Notes: generated from the sequence alone by a model not told the origin. 64,000 nucleotides of DNA from Candidatus Methylophosphatis haderslevensis (GCA_016711925.1 JADJSA010000017.1:1-64000), one strand, 5' to 3'; positions 18,498 to 28,674 are shown, counted from the stretch's first letter. A program made the numbers and translations.

Positions 18498-19115
18498 CTA
18501 GTCGCCGCGCTGCAGTTCGGTCACGTGGCGAACCAGTTCCGCCAGCGAGGCGGCATGCATCTTCTCCATGATGCGGGCGCGATGCTGCTCGACCGTCTTC
18601 ATGCTGATGCCCAGATCTTCGGCAATCATCTTGTTCTGCCGCCCGGCGACGATGCCTTCGAGCACATCGCGCTCGCGCGGCGTCAGGGTGGCCAGACGCG
18701 CCTCGATGGTAGCGCGCTTGACCCGCTCGCGCCGCCGCCGCGCGCTGATCGCGATGGCCTGCTGCACGCGGTCGAGCAGCAATTGTTCGTCGAACGGCTT
18801 CTGCAGGAAATCCAGCGCGCCGGCGCGCATCGCCCGCACCACCATCGGCACGTCGCCATGCCCGGAAATGAAGACGATCGGCGCATCGACCCGCAGCATC
18901 TCGAGACGCTCCTGCATTTCGAGGCCGCCGATTCCGGGCATCCGCACATCGAGCACCAGGCAGCCGGCCAGCTTGAGGCTCGCTTCATCGTCGATCAACT
19001 GCAGGCAACTGGCATAGGAGCGAACCTGGACACCGAGCGTCTCGATCAGCAGGCCGACCGACAGGCGCACCATTTCGTCGTCGTCGACCACGCAAACCAG
19101 ATCATTCCCGGTCAT
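18498..19115 (-). CDS. Response regulator, FixJ/NarL type
   Basis: A 205-aa two-component regulator. The receiver domain (about 5-120) has acidic residues in CVVDDDEM, the phospho-acceptor aspartate in LVLDVRMPG and the lysine in FLQKPFD. A LuxR-type helix-turn-helix (about 140-200, LTPRERDVLEGIVAGRQNKM) follows. Its start overlaps the 3' end of the kinase gene by 14 nt, so the two form one operon. The target genes are unknown. Confidence 0.93.
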   Translation of the reverse strand: MTGNDLVCVVDDDEMVRLSVGLLIETLGVQVRSYASCLQLIDDEASLKLAGCLVLDVRMPGIGGLEMQERLEMLRVDAPIVFISGHGDVPMVVRAMRAGALDFLQKPFDEQLLLDRVQQAIAISARRRRERVKRATIEARLATLTPRERDVLEGIVAGRQNKMIAEDLGISMKTVEQHRARIMEKMHAASLAELVRHVTELQRGD

Positions 19116-21018
19116 GCTGCCCCTTCCGCGCTATCGGCACCACAAAACGGAAGCACGCGCCACCGCCCGGGTTGGCTTCGACCCACAGGCGCCCGCCATG
19201 ATTTTCGACGATGGTCCGGCAGATTGCCAAGCCCAGCCCCACGCCGTCGACCTTGGTCGTGACGAAGGGTGCGAACAGGCTGGCCCGCACCTTGTCGGAG
19301 ACGCCGCTGCCCCGATCGCTGACGCGGCATTCGATCGACTCGTCCTGGCGCAAGGCGGTGGCGATCGTCAGGCGCCGCTCCGCAACGATCGAGGCCATCG
19401 CCTCGATGCCGTTCTTGATCAGATTCATCACCAACTGATCGAGGCTGCTGCGGTCACCGTCGACCGGCGGGAGGTCGGGCTGGAGTTCGCGCACCACCTG
19501 GACTCCGGCGGCGAGCGCGTCCAGTTCGGCGAACCGGCACATGTCGGTCACCACGTCGTTGAGCTGCACCGGGGCAAAGCTCAGCTCGCCCTTGCGTACA
19601 AAGCTGCGCACTCGGCGGACGATTTCTCCGGCGCGCATCGCCTGTTCGGCAATGATTTCGAGCGTCGCCTTGACGCCCTCCGGCGGGCAGTCGCCCAGGC
19701 GGCGCAACCCCAGCGCGCTGAAATTGCGGATCGCGGTGAGCGGCTGGTTCAGTTCGTGGGCCAGGGCGGAGGCCATCTCGCCCAGCGTGATGAGTCGCCC
19801 GGCGTGCGCCAGTTGCCCCTGCTCGTTGCGCTCGCGGCCCTCGCGCTGCTTGATGTCGTCGATGTCGCGCAGGGTGCCGATCATGCGGGCCGGGCGATTG
19901 AGCGAACCGAACTCCATGATCTTGCCGCGCAGCGCGACCCAGCGGTAGGAGCCGTCCTTGCAGCGCATGCGGGTTTCCGCCGCCAGCAGCGGACCGGCAC
20001 CAGCGAGGTAGCCGTCGAACAGTGCGCGGGTGCGCGCCCGCTCGTCCGGATGCGCCAGTTCGTCCCAGGCGAAACCGGCCTCCAGGTCGTTCGGCCCATA
20101 GCCGAGTATCTGCTTGAACTGGGGCGAGAGCACCAGGCGCCCGGATACCAGATCCCAGTCCCACAGGCCATCGCCGTGGCCCTCCAGGGCGAACTGCCAG
20201 CGCTGTTCCGAGGCGCGCAGATCTTCCATCATGCGCCGGCTCTCCGTAATGTCGCGATGCGTGCCGAGCATGCGCAGCGGCTTGCCCGAGGCGTCGCGCG
20301 ACAACAACTTGCCGCGGGCGGCGAACCACTTGTAGCCGCCGTCGGCGCAGCGCAAGCGGAATTCCGACTGGTAGAGCGGCGTTTCTCCGCGCAGGTATGC
20401 ATCCAGATTGCCGAAGACGTATTGCTTGTCGTCCGGATGGATGAGCCGGTTCCACAGCAGGTCAGGCGAGTCGCCGTCGTAACCGAGCATTTCGCGCCAG
20501 CGCGGCGACTGGTAGAACTCGTTGGTCTCCAGGTTCCAGTCCCACACGCCGTCGCCGGCACCTTCGAGCGCAAAGCGCCAGCGTTCCTCGGCCTCGCGCA
20601 GCCGGTCCAGCGTGCAACGCTGTTCGCCGGTCTCGCGTACCAGCGCCAGCGCCAGCGCCGGCAAGCCGGGCCTGCGGATGCGCGTAACCGTCGTCTCGGC
20701 GAGAAAGGTCGACCCGTCACGGCGCCGGTGCGTGGCGGTGGCGAGCGCAATCGGAATTTCTGCAATCAGGTCGACGCGGCGGATGTCGTCGCCGAGCAGG
20801 TGCGCCGCGGCCAGCCCGCGGACTTCGTCGCGCCTGTAGCCGTAGAGCGCAAGCGCGCTCGCGTTGGCATCGCACACCAGTCCGTCGGCGCTCAGCAGGA
20901 GAGTGGGATCGGGTGCCGCATCGAATACCGCGCGGTAATCGAGGTCCGACGCGAAGTCCGAAACGAAATGCACGTCTTGCTGCAAGGCAGGGCTGGCGGG
21001 TTCGCTGATCGACCGCAA
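19102..21018 (-). CDS. PAS-domain sensor histidine kinase (FixL-like layout)
   Basis: A 638-aa cytoplasmic kinase with no transmembrane segment. It has three PAS domains (about 25-135, 150-270, 275-395; the last two end in typical PAC motifs such as GTHRDITESR). An H-box (ASALAHELNQPLTAIRNF, about 425) and an HATPase domain with GLGLAICRTIVENHGG follow. PAS 2 and 3 are of the PAS_3 type (WDW, HPDD), not the heme-binding FixL type, so oxygen sensing is not indicated. It is encoded just upstream of its response regulator; the signal is unknown. Confidence 0.92.
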   Translation of the reverse strand: MRSISEPASPALQQDVHFVSDFASDLDYRAVFDAAPDPTLLLSADGLVCDANASALALYGYRRDEVRGLAAAHLLGDDIRRVDLIAEIPIALATATHRRRDGSTFLAETTVTRIRRPGLPALALALVRETGEQRCTLDRLREAEERWRFALEGAGDGVWDWNLETNEFYQSPRWREMLGYDGDSPDLLWNRLIHPDDKQYVFGNLDAYLRGETPLYQSEFRLRCADGGYKWFAARGKLLSRDASGKPLRMLGTHRDITESRRMMEDLRASEQRWQFALEGHGDGLWDWDLVSGRLVLSPQFKQILGYGPNDLEAGFAWDELAHPDERARTRALFDGYLAGAGPLLAAETRMRCKDGSYRWVALRGKIMEFGSLNRPARMIGTLRDIDDIKQREGRERNEQGQLAHAGRLITLGEMASALAHELNQPLTAIRNFSALGLRRLGDCPPEGVKATLEIIAEQAMRAGEIVRRVRSFVRKGELSFAPVQLNDVVTDMCRFAELDALAAGVQVVRELQPDLPPVDGDRSSLDQLVMNLIKNGIEAMASIVAERRLTIATALRQDESIECRVSDRGSGVSDKVRASLFAPFVTTKVDGVGLGLAICRTIVENHGGRLWVEANPGGGACFRFVVPIARKGQHDRE

Positions 21019-21034
21019 TGACGCGTCGCGCGGC

Positions 21035-22393
21035 CTAGCGTGGCATGCCGGGCAGCATGCCCTTCATTCCGCGCATCAGCTTTTGCATGCCGCCCTTGGA
21101 TATCTGCTTCATCACCTTTTGCGTCTGTTCGAACTGGGTGAGCAGCCGATTCACTTCCTGCACCGGAACACCGCTTCCGGCAGCAATCCGGCGCTTGCGG
21201 CTGGACTTGATGAGTTCCGGCTTGCCACGCTCCAGCGGCGTCATCGAATTGATGATGCCCTCGATGCGACGAATCGATTTCTCCTCGATCCCGCCCTGCA
21301 TCTGGCCCGCCGCCTGGGCGAACTGCGCGGGCAGCTTGTCGAGCAGCGAACTCAGGCCGCCCATCTTGCGCATCTGCGAGATCTGCTCCTTGAAGTCGTT
21401 GAGATCGAAGCCCTTGCCGGTCTTGAGTTTTTGCGCAAAGGCCTTGGCCTTTTCCTCATCGACGCTCTTGCGGGCTTCTTCGACCAGACCGAGGATGTCG
21501 CCCATGCCAAGAATGCGCGAGGCCATCCGGTCGGGATGGAACTCCTCGAGCCCGGCGAGCTTTTCACCGATGCCGGCAAACTTGAGCGGCTTGCCGGTCA
21601 CCTGCCGCACCGACAGGGCGGCGCCGCCACGCGAATCGCCGTCGAGCTTGGTCAGGATCACGCCAGTCAGCGGGAGGTTCTGGTTGAAAGCGCGCGCGGT
21701 GTTCACCGCATCCTGGCCGAGCATGCTGTCGACGATGAACAGCGTCTCGACCGGCTGCAGTTGGGCGTGCAGCGTCCGGATCTCTTCCATCATCGCCTCG
21801 TCGATGCCGAGCCGGCCGGCAGTATCGACGAACAGCACATCGTAATAGTGCCGCTTTGCGTGGTCGAGCGCGGCAGCGGCAATATCGGCCGGCTTCTGCC
21901 CGGCCTGCGACGGGAAGAAATCGATTCCCGCCTGTTCGGCCACCAGGCGCAACTGTTCGATGGCCGCCGGGCGGTAGACGTCGCACGAAACGACCAAGAC
22001 TTTCTTCTTCTGCGTCTCGCGCAGCAACTTGCCGAGCTTTGCGGTGGTGGTCGTCTTGCCTGCCCCCTGCAGGCCCGCCATCAGGATGATCGCCGGCGGC
22101 TGGGCAGCCAAGTTCAGTCCGGCATGTGCCCCGCCCATCAGTTCGGTAAGTTCACGATGAACGACGCCGACCAGTGCCTGACCCGGCGTCAGCGACCCGA
22201 CGACTTCTTCGCCGACCGCCCGCTGCCTGACCCGGGCGATGAAATCCTTGACCACCGGCAGCGCGACGTCGGCTTCAAGCAAGGCCATCCGCACCTCGCG
22301 CAGCGCATCGGAGATATTGTCTTCGGTCAGGCGCGCGTGCCCCCGCACCGTTTTTACGACACGCGCCAGACGCTGGGTCAGGTTATCGAGCAT
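21035..22393 (-). CDS. ffh: Signal recognition particle protein Ffh
   Basis: A 452-aa SRP54 GTPase that targets membrane-protein ribosomes. The N domain is about 1-90, the G domain has GLQGAGKTTTTAKL (about 108) and the DTAGR and TKLDGD motifs, and the methionine-rich M domain ends with MQKLMRGMKGMLPGMP. The start is the ATG giving MLDNLTQRL; the open frame continues upstream without a better start. It is divergent from the CcsA-like gene, the common proteobacterial arrangement. Confidence 0.97.
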   Translation of the reverse strand: MLDNLTQRLARVVKTVRGHARLTEDNISDALREVRMALLEADVALPVVKDFIARVRQRAVGEEVVGSLTPGQALVGVVHRELTELMGGAHAGLNLAAQPPAIILMAGLQGAGKTTTTAKLGKLLRETQKKKVLVVSCDVYRPAAIEQLRLVAEQAGIDFFPSQAGQKPADIAAAALDHAKRHYYDVLFVDTAGRLGIDEAMMEEIRTLHAQLQPVETLFIVDSMLGQDAVNTARAFNQNLPLTGVILTKLDGDSRGGAALSVRQVTGKPLKFAGIGEKLAGLEEFHPDRMASRILGMGDILGLVEEARKSVDEEKAKAFAQKLKTGKGFDLNDFKEQISQMRKMGGLSSLLDKLPAQFAQAAGQMQGGIEEKSIRRIEGIINSMTPLERGKPELIKSSRKRRIAAGSGVPVQEVNRLLTQFEQTQKVMKQISKGGMQKLMRGMKGMLPGMPR

Positions 22394-22476
22394 TGGGGTT
22401 TCCGAGCCGTTGAAGGGTGAGACTGGCCTGCAAGTCACCAGCCGCCGGGTCGACGCCCATGCGGTAAACTGGGTGC

Positions 22477-23313
22477 ATGACGATTCTACTGCAAGTGCTT
22501 CCGGCGGCACTCTATGCGTTGCTCGGGATTCACTTCTGGCGAACCCGGTTGTCCGACGCCGGTCTGCCGCTCGACGCCAAGCCGACGCTTCGCCGCCTGG
22601 CGCCGTGGGAACGAATCACCCTGCTGTGCGGAATCTTGTTGCATGGCGCGGGGCTGTATTTGCTGCTGTTTCCAGGCGGGGCGATGAAGTTCGGGTTCAG
22701 CTATGCGCTTTCGCTGATCGTCTGGCTGGCGCTGGTTTTCTACTGGATCGAGAGTTTCTACGCCCGGATCGAAGGTCTGCAGACGCTGGCGATGCCGGTG
22801 GCGGCCGTCTGCACGCTTCTGCCGCTTGCCTTTCCTGGCCAGCACCTGCTGGCCAACGCCGGATCGGCAGTCTTCCGCGCGCATTTCATGGTGGCCATGC
22901 TGGCTTACAGCCTTTTCACCCTGGCGGCTCTGCATGCACTCTTGATGGCGGCAGCGGAAAAGCGCCTGCACCAAGGCCGGCTGTCGCGTGCGCTGGGGGG
23001 ATTGCCGCCGCTGTTAACGATGGAAGCGCTGTTGTTCAGGCTGATCGCGATAGCATTCGTGCTGCTCACGCTGACGCTGGGCACCGGGATCGTGTTTTCC
23101 GAGGCGCTGTTCGGCAAGGCGTTCCGCCTCGACCACAAAACGGTGTTCGCCATCGCGTCCTGGCTGATTTTCGGCGCGTTGCTTGTCGGCCGCCACTTTC
23201 GCGGCTGGCGTGGCCGCATTGCGCTGCGCTGGACGCTCGCAGGTTTCGTGACGCTGATGTTGGCCTACGTCGGCAGCCGCTTCGTGCTGGAAGTCATCCT
23301 GAACCGGGCTTGA
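22477..23313 (+). CDS. CcsA-like cytochrome c assembly / inner-membrane protein (YpjD type)
   Basis: A 278-aa polytopic protein with about eight hydrophobic segments and a late conserved histidine segment (FRLDHKTVFAIASWLIF). It belongs to the CcsA/CcmC-like transporter family; this short YpjD-type branch next to ffh is of uncertain role and may not handle heme. It is followed after 55 nt by the CorC/HlyC gene, the order seen in E. coli (ypjD-yfjD). Confidence 0.85.
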   Translation: MTILLQVLPAALYALLGIHFWRTRLSDAGLPLDAKPTLRRLAPWERITLLCGILLHGAGLYLLLFPGGAMKFGFSYALSLIVWLALVFYWIESFYARIEGLQTLAMPVAAVCTLLPLAFPGQHLLANAGSAVFRAHFMVAMLAYSLFTLAALHALLMAAAEKRLHQGRLSRALGGLPPLLTMEALLFRLIAIAFVLLTLTLGTGIVFSEALFGKAFRLDHKTVFAIASWLIFGALLVGRHFRGWRGRIALRWTLAGFVTLMLAYVGSRFVLEVILNRA

Positions 23314-23368
23314 CGCTCCGGCAGGGTCTGCCGATACTCGTCGTCAAACCCACGGCCTACCGACAACC

Positions 23369-24643
23369 TTGGACGACATCCCCCTGTCCGTGCTAGCCGG
23401 GGCATTGCTGCTCCTGCTGGTGCTGTCCGGATTCTTCTCGCTGGCCGAGACGGCGATGATGGCGGCCAATCGCTACCGGCTGCGCGCGCTGGCGCAGTCC
23501 GGACATCGGGGCGCCCAGTTTGCCGCCGACCTGCTGGCCAAGACCGACCGCCTGCTCGGCGTGATCCTGCTGTTCAACAACCTGATCAACGCGGCGGCGG
23601 CGACCCTGGTCAGCCTGATCACGATCGAACTGTTCGGCGATGACAAGTGGGCATTGGGAATCGGCACGCTGCTGGTGACTTTCCTCATCCTGGTATTTGC
23701 CGAGATCACGCCCAAGGTGATCGGCGCCCGCAGCGCCGACCGGCTCGCTCCGCTGGTGAGTTTCGTGCTGACGCCGCTGCTGCGCGTGTTTTCGGTCGTA
23801 GTGAATTTCATCAATCTGTTCGTTTCGGCTCTGCTCTGGCTGCTCAGGCTGAAAGGGCCGGCCGAGAACGAACCTCAACGCCTTTCCGCCGAAGAGTTGC
23901 GCTCGCTGGTACTCGAATCCAGCCGGTTCATACCGCAAAAACATCGCAGCATTCTGCTCAACCTTTTTGAACTCGAAGACATCACCGCAGAAGATGTCAT
24001 GACACCGCGAAACGCGATCGAAGCGATCGATCTGCAGGCGCCGCTCGACGAGATCAAGGCGGAGATCGCGACCAGCTACCACACTCGGCTGCCGGTATTC
24101 GACGGCGAGTTGGACAACATGGTCGGAATCCTGCATCAGCGCCATCTGCTGGCTGCCGTCGTCGCGGGGGAACTCGACAAGGCCACGCTGCGCGAACGCC
24201 TGGCCAAGCCTTACTTCATTCCGGGCGCCACGCCGATCTACTCGCAACTGCAGTTCTTCCAGGAAAACCAGCAGCGAATCGCCCTGGTCGTAGACGAGTA
24301 CGGCGAACTCGAGGGGCTGGTCACCCTGGAGGACATCATCGAGGAGATCGTGGGGAAGTTCACCACCAGTACGCCAAGCCATTCCGAGCTGGCCTGGGAC
24401 AGCGCGGACACGGTAATGGTCGATGGACATCGCAGCCTGCGCGAGCTGAATCGCAAACTCGGCCTCAATCTTCCGCTGGAAGGGCCGAAAACGTTAAATG
24501 GGTTGATACTCGAGCACTTTGAAGATATCCCGGAGGCGGGCGTCGGTGTGCGCATCGCCGGGGTGCCGATCGAGGTGGTTCAGACGCAGGACCGGATGGT
24601 ACGTACCGCCCGATTGTTCAAGCCCACGGCCGGAAAACCGTGA
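23369..24643 (+). CDS. CorC/HlyC-family transporter (DUF21-CBS)
   Basis: A 424-aa protein: a DUF21/CNNM membrane domain (about 5-180, four hydrophobic segments), a CBS pair (about 195-330, EDVMTPRNAIEAID and EGLVTLEDIIEEIVG) and a C-terminal CorC/HlyC domain (about 340-420). Family members are linked to Mg2+ or Co2+ export; the hemolysin name is historical. A TTG start is chosen because no earlier ATG fits and the first transmembrane helix begins immediately. Confidence 0.9.
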   Translation: MDDIPLSVLAGALLLLLVLSGFFSLAETAMMAANRYRLRALAQSGHRGAQFAADLLAKTDRLLGVILLFNNLINAAAATLVSLITIELFGDDKWALGIGTLLVTFLILVFAEITPKVIGARSADRLAPLVSFVLTPLLRVFSVVVNFINLFVSALLWLLRLKGPAENEPQRLSAEELRSLVLESSRFIPQKHRSILLNLFELEDITAEDVMTPRNAIEAIDLQAPLDEIKAEIATSYHTRLPVFDGELDNMVGILHQRHLLAAVVAGELDKATLRERLAKPYFIPGATPIYSQLQFFQENQQRIALVVDEYGELEGLVTLEDIIEEIVGKFTTSTPSHSELAWDSADTVMVDGHRSLRELNRKLGLNLPLEGPKTLNGLILEHFEDIPEAGVGVRIAGVPIEVVQTQDRMVRTARLFKPTAGKP

Positions 24644-24693
24644 AAGGTGTTGTGTCCCGCGAGTTTCAGTAGGCAAGACAGGGGGAATTGTCC

Positions 24694-24722
24694 TTTACAA
24701 ACCAGACTCAGGCGTGCATTAT
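24694..24722 (+). promoter_or_regulatory. Candidate promoter of the pilBCD operon
   Basis: TTTACA (24694-24699), a 17-nt spacer and CATTAT (24717-24722) lie about 40 nt before pilB, in the 119-nt gap after the CorC-like gene. It is a moderate sigma70 match; no sigma54 site is apparent. Confidence 0.55.
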
Positions 24723-24762
24723 CGGCACTCCTGAGCATCAAATCCTGTAAAAACAAGGTTCT

Positions 24763-26481
24763 ATGGCTGCAAACCCACAGATGGCTTTAAGCGGACTGGC
24801 GCGCGCCCTTGTGCAGCAAGGGCGGCTTGCCGAGACCGAAGCCGCTCAGCTTGGCATCCAGGCGAGGCAATCGGGGCACGGATTCGCCGCCGAACTGATC
24901 GCGCAGGGTGCGATCAAGCCGAAGGATCTTGCGGTATTTGCCTCACAGACGTTCGGCTACCCGGTGGCCGATCTGGCGGCACTCGACGAGTCGCAATTTC
25001 CGCGCGACTCGATCGACCACAAGTTGATGCAGTCGCACATGGTGGTGGCGCTGTCGCGGCGGGGTAACCGCCTCGCGGTGGCGCTGGCCGATCCAACCAA
25101 TCTGCGCGCGCTCGACGAGATCAGGTTCCAGACCGGCCTGACGGTTGACCCGGTGGTTGTCGAAGCAGACAAGCTGGTTGCCGCGGTGGCAAAGCTTTCG
25201 GAAACCGCGGCCAATGCGCTCAAGGAACTGACCGGCAACGAGTTCGACATGGACTTGCTGCACGGCGAGGAGGAAAGCGCCGACCCGGCGGCGGAAAGCG
25301 CCCAAGCCGAGGTCGACGACGCGCCGGTGGTGCGATTCATCCAGAAGATGCTGCTGGACGCGATCAGTGAAGGGGCGTCGGATATCCATTTCGAACCCTA
25401 CGAAAAGTATTACCGAATCCGCTTCCGCACCGACGGCATCCTGCGCGAAATCGCCCAGCCGCCGCTGATCCTGCGCGAAAAGATTGCCTCCCGCATCAAG
25501 GTGATCTCGCGTCTGGACATTGCGGAAAAACGGGTTCCGCAGGACGGCAGGATGAAGCTGCAGTTGTCCAAGACAAAGGCGATCGATTTTCGCGTCAGCA
25601 CGCTGCCGACCCTGCACGGGGAAAAGATCGTCATGCGGATTCTCGACCCGAGTTCCGCGATGTTGGGCATTGAGGCGCTCGGCTACGAGCCCGATCAGCG
25701 CGCGATGATGATGTCGGCGATCGGTCGTCCTTACGGCATGATTCTGGTTACCGGTCCGACCGGTAGCGGCAAGACAGTCTCGCTTTACACCTGCCTCAAC
25801 CTACTGAACAAGCCGGGCACCAATATTTCCACCGCGGAAGATCCGGCGGAAATCAATCTCGCGGGGATCAACCAGGTCAACGTCAACGAGAAAGCCGGGC
25901 TGACTTTTGCGACCGCGTTACGGGCGTTTCTCCGGCAGGACCCGGACATCATCATGGTGGGCGAAATACGCGACCTCGAGACGGCCGAAATCTCGGTCAA
26001 GGCCGCACAGACCGGCCATCTGGTGCTATCGACGCTGCATACCAACGATGCACCTTCGACACTGACCCGTCTGGCCAACATGGGCGTTCCGTCGTTCAAC
26101 ATCGCCTCCAGCGTGATCCTGATTACCGCCCAGCGGTTGGCCCGCAAGCTGTGTTCCTGCAAGAAGCCGCACACGGTGCCGGTCGAAGCGCTGTTGCAGG
26201 CCGGTTTTTCCGAGGCCGATCTCGACGGCTCCTGGCAATTGTATGGCCCCGCCGGATGCGATCGCTGCAAGGGATCGGGCTACAAGGGTCGCGTCGGCAT
26301 TTATCAGGTGATGCCGATATCGGAGGATATGCAGCGCATCATCATGACCACCGGCAACTCGATGGAACTTGCCGAACAAGCCCAGCGCGAAGGGGTGCGG
26401 GATCTGCGCCAGTCGGGCCTTCTCAAGGTCAAGCAGGGCGTGACGTCTCTGGAAGAAGTACTCGCCACGACCAACGAATGA
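24763..26481 (+). CDS. pilB: Type IV pilus extension ATPase PilB
   Basis: A 572-aa hexameric ATPase powering pilus assembly. The N-terminal MshEN-type domain (about 1-150) is followed by the core with Walker A GPTGSGKTVSLY (about 330), the Walker B/Asp-box region (DPDIIMVGEIRD) and a His box (TGHLVLSTLHTNDA). The C-terminal tetracysteine zinc motif is present (CSCKKPH and CDRCKGSGYKGR). It is the first gene of pilB-pilC-pilD. Confidence 0.97.
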   Translation: MAANPQMALSGLARALVQQGRLAETEAAQLGIQARQSGHGFAAELIAQGAIKPKDLAVFASQTFGYPVADLAALDESQFPRDSIDHKLMQSHMVVALSRRGNRLAVALADPTNLRALDEIRFQTGLTVDPVVVEADKLVAAVAKLSETAANALKELTGNEFDMDLLHGEEESADPAAESAQAEVDDAPVVRFIQKMLLDAISEGASDIHFEPYEKYYRIRFRTDGILREIAQPPLILREKIASRIKVISRLDIAEKRVPQDGRMKLQLSKTKAIDFRVSTLPTLHGEKIVMRILDPSSAMLGIEALGYEPDQRAMMMSAIGRPYGMILVTGPTGSGKTVSLYTCLNLLNKPGTNISTAEDPAEINLAGINQVNVNEKAGLTFATALRAFLRQDPDIIMVGEIRDLETAEISVKAAQTGHLVLSTLHTNDAPSTLTRLANMGVPSFNIASSVILITAQRLARKLCSCKKPHTVPVEALLQAGFSEADLDGSWQLYGPAGCDRCKGSGYKGRVGIYQVMPISEDMQRIIMTTGNSMELAEQAQREGVRDLRQSGLLKVKQGVTSLEEVLATTNE

Positions 26482-26525
26482 GCCACTGAGAGTTAGCCTG
26501 CGCAGCGCGCAGACAGGAGAGCAGC

Positions 26526-27764
26526 ATGGCAACAGCAACCACCAGCAGAGCCACACGCCGGGCCGCCGCCGAGCGGGAATCGATGTTTCTGTGGGAGGGC
26601 AAGGACAAGACCGGCAAGCAACTCCGGGGCGAGATGCGCTCCACCGGCGAGAACGTTGTTTCGGCGTCGCTGCGACGGCAGGGAATCATCGTCACCAAGG
26701 TCCGCAAACAGAAATTCGGCCGGGGAGGCCGGGTCTCGGAAAAGGACATCACGCTGTTTACCCGCCAGTTGGCGACCATGATGAAAGCCGGCGTGCCCTT
26801 GCTGCAGGCTTTCGACATCACGGCAAAAGGCGCATCGAACCCGGCAGTCGGCAAACTGCTCACCGACGTGCGAACCGAGGTGGAAACCGGCAGCAGCCTG
26901 GCGCAGGCCTTTCGCAAACACCCGGTGCATTTCGACTCGTTGTACTGCAACCTGATTGCGGCCGGCGAACAGGCGGGTATTCTCGACGCCCTGCTCGACC
27001 GCCTGGCGACCTACAAGGAAAAGACGCTCGCGCTCAAGAGCAAGATCAAATCGGCAATGTTCTACCCGGCCGCCGTTGTCGTTGTCGCGTTCGTCGTGAC
27101 CGCGGTGATCATGCTGTTCGTCGTGCCCGAATTCAAGAAGGTGTTTACCAGTTTCGGGGCGGACCTGCCGGCACCGACTCTGTTCGTGATCGGTATCTCC
27201 GACGCTTTCGTTTCCAACTGGTACATCATCTTCGGGGCATTGGGCGCCGGCATTTTTGCGTTCTTCTATTTCTGGAAGCGGTCGGTCGCCATGCAGGTGG
27301 TCATCGACAGAATGCTGCTGCGTGCGCCGATCTTTGGCGACATCATCCGCAAGGCGACCATCGCGCGCTGGACCCGAACCTTGTCCACCATGTTCGCCGC
27401 GGGCGTTCCGCTGGTCGAGGCGCTGGATTCGGTTGGTGGCGCATCGGGCAACTACGTTTACAAGGTTGCAACCAAGCAGATTCAGACCGAGGTCAGTACC
27501 GGCACCAGCCTGACCATCTCGATGCAGAATGCACAGGTCTTCCCCATGATGGTGGTGCAGATGGTGGCGATCGGCGAGGAATCGGGCCAGCTCGATGCGA
27601 TGCTCGGCAAGGTTGCAGACATGTACGAACAGGAGGTCGACGACGCCGTCGCCAGCATGTCCAGCCTGATCGAACCGATCATCATGGTCTTCCTCGGGGT
27701 GGTCATCGGCGGACTGGTGGTCGCCATGTACTTGCCGATCTTCAAGCTGGGTCAGGTCGTATAA
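26526..27764 (+). CDS. pilC: Type IV pilus inner-membrane platform protein PilC
   Basis: A 412-aa platform protein with two T2SSF domains (about 78-200 and 280-402) and three transmembrane segments (about 180, 230 and 385). The motif FTRQLATMMKAGVPLLQAFD opens the first domain. AGGAG precedes the ATG. It is 44 nt after pilB. Confidence 0.96.
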   Translation: MATATTSRATRRAAAERESMFLWEGKDKTGKQLRGEMRSTGENVVSASLRRQGIIVTKVRKQKFGRGGRVSEKDITLFTRQLATMMKAGVPLLQAFDITAKGASNPAVGKLLTDVRTEVETGSSLAQAFRKHPVHFDSLYCNLIAAGEQAGILDALLDRLATYKEKTLALKSKIKSAMFYPAAVVVVAFVVTAVIMLFVVPEFKKVFTSFGADLPAPTLFVIGISDAFVSNWYIIFGALGAGIFAFFYFWKRSVAMQVVIDRMLLRAPIFGDIIRKATIARWTRTLSTMFAAGVPLVEALDSVGGASGNYVYKVATKQIQTEVSTGTSLTISMQNAQVFPMMVVQMVAIGEESGQLDAMLGKVADMYEQEVDDAVASMSSLIEPIIMVFLGVVIGGLVVAMYLPIFKLGQVV

Positions 27765-27819
27765 GCCCGCGCAGCGAACGCGCGGCGCCTTGCCGCCGCG
27801 GGTCCGGGACATCGAGAAG

Positions 27820-28674
27820 ATGACGGATCTCTTCATCGACCCGCTGAGCTTCGCCATCGGCTGTGCGGTGCTGGGCCTGCTGGTCGGCAGTTTTCTCAAT
27901 GTCGTGATCCATCGGCTGCCGATGATGCTCGAACAGGAGTGGCACGCCAATTGTGCCGATCTCAGGGGCGAGTCGGTCCCTGCGTCGGAACGCATTTCGC
28001 TCGCCCGGCCGCGCTCGCGTTGCCCGCATTGCGGCCACCAGATCACGGCAATGGAGAACGTTCCGGTCGTCAGCTACCTGCTGCTGCGTGGAAAATGCAG
28101 CCACTGCAAGGCGCGAATCGGGCTGCGCTACCCATTTGTCGAGGCGCTCTCCGGCGTGCTCTCCGGCTACGCGGCCTGGCACTTTGGCCCGGGCTGGACC
28201 GCCGCCGGCGCGATCCTGTTCCTGTGGATCCTGCTCGCCTTGACGTTCATCGATTTCGACACCCAACTGTTGCCGGACAGTCTGACTCTGCCCCTGGTCT
28301 GGATCGGCCTGCTCTTCAATCTCGACGGGCATTTGGTGGATATCAGAAGCGCCGTGATTGGCGCGGTTGCGGGGTATCTCGCGCTCTGGTCGGTGTATTG
28401 GCTGTTCAAGCTCGCCACCGGCAAGGAGGGCATGGGGTACGGCGACTTCAAATTGTTGTCCGCGATCGGGGCATGGCTGGGCTGGCAGCAACTGCCGCTG
28501 ACGATCCTGCTCTCCTCGGTGGTCGGTGCCGTAATCGGCATTGCGCTGATCGTAGTCGCACGGCGCGGACGCGAAGTTCCGATTCCATTCGGCCCCTATC
28601 TGGCGATCGCCGGCATGATCGCCCTGTTCTGGGGCAAGTCGCTGACAGCCAGCTATCTGGGGCTTCTGGCGTAG
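27820..28674 (+). CDS. pilD: Prepilin peptidase / N-methyltransferase PilD
   Basis: A 284-aa aspartyl membrane protease that trims and N-methylates type IV prepilins. The cytoplasmic zinc loop has two CxxC pairs (CPHCGHQ and CSHCKAR). The catalytic aspartates are in LTFIDFDTQ and GMGYGDFK, and about eight transmembrane segments are evident. The ATG at 27820, preceded by GAGAAG, is preferred over 27790. The coaE gene that often follows pilD is absent here. Confidence 0.95.
   Translation: MTDLFIDPLSFAIGCAVLGLLVGSFLNVVIHRLPMMLEQEWHANCADLRGESVPASERISLARPRSRCPHCGHQITAMENVPVVSYLLLRGKCSHCKARIGLRYPFVEALSGVLSGYAAWHFGPGWTAAGAILFLWILLALTFIDFDTQLLPDSLTLPLVWIGLLFNLDGHLVDIRSAVIGAVAGYLALWSVYWLFKLATGKEGMGYGDFKLLSAIGAWLGWQQLPLTILLSSVVGAVIGIALIVVARRGREVPIPFGPYLAIAGMIALFWGKSLTASYLGLLA

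Noticed and set aside
18498..21018. True oxygen-sensing FixL/FixJ
   Set aside because: The PAS domains lack FixL heme-pocket features and nif/fix genes are absent; only the layout is similar.
19114..21021. 635-aa plus-strand frame opposite the PAS kinase
   Set aside because: Antisense shadow of an intact histidine kinase.
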